From: Candidatus Symbiothrix sp.
Lineage (GTDB): Bacteria; Bacteroidota; Bacteroidia; Bacteroidales; Azobacteroidaceae
DNA length: 6,628 nt
Reading direction: 5' to 3'
Assembly (NCBI GenBank): GCA_031270525.1
Contig: JAISXN010000024.1
Coordinates: forward strand, 1-6,628
Each line of letters starts with the position of its first letter. Positions within the stretch are counted from its first letter, which is position 1. Made by a program: the position numbers and the translations under genes. The notes beneath the pieces were generated by a model, which was not told the origin of the DNA, searched no databases, and saw nothing but the letters and a program-made list of their open reading frames with translations. Positions 6,620 through 6,628 of this stretch are shown here, piece by piece.

Positions 6620-6628
6620 CGGTATTCC

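Overview
The window looks like a piece of a Bacteroidota chromosome, most likely order Bacteroidales. The evidence is the promoter style (TAnnTTTG -7 boxes before three genes, no clear Shine-Dalgarno sequences), an SPII lipoprotein carrying the TPR / beta-propeller / carboxypeptidase-regulatory-like / OmpA domain order of PorE, and a short mannose-1-phosphate guanylyltransferase of the kind common in this phylum. The genus cannot be read from the sequence.

Layout. (1) Bases 1-2267, minus strand: a large CPA2-type cation/proton antiporter, complete at its start and cut by the left window edge at its 3' end. It has a membrane exchanger domain followed by a long cytoplasmic tail with two universal-stress-protein-like halves. 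It is a single open frame of 755 codons, and plus-strand ORFs over it are shadows. (2) Bases 2268-2390: a divergent intergenic region with a good minus-strand promoter for the antiporter and a 10-bp palindrome next to the start of the plus-strand gene. (3) Bases 2391-4361, plus strand: a 656-residue OmpA-family lipoprotein that I identify as a PorE-like component of the type IX secretion system (T9SS). (4) Bases 4362-4445: a short gap with a clean TATATTTG promoter. (5) Bases 4446-5522, plus strand: manC, making GDP-mannose. (6) Bases 5523-5743: the longest gap, with a TACCTTTG promoter box, short repeats and two adjacent small hairpins. (7) Bases 5744-6619, plus strand: an Rpn/PDDEXK_2 family nuclease ('putative transposase'), more A+T-rich than the rest and probably the accessory gene of the window.

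The genes do not form one obvious operon: the first two are divergent, and manC and the Rpn gene each have their own promoter-like box. A loose theme is envelope biology. PorE-like proteins tether the secretion machine to peptidoglycan, and GDP-mannose feeds surface polysaccharide, but a functional link here is inference. I found no rRNA, tRNA, CRISPR array or insertion sequence with terminal inverted repeats. I see no convincing undescribed system. The best leads are a possible intragenic small product inside the Rpn gene, the structured leader in front of it, and an altered acidic motif in the antiporter.
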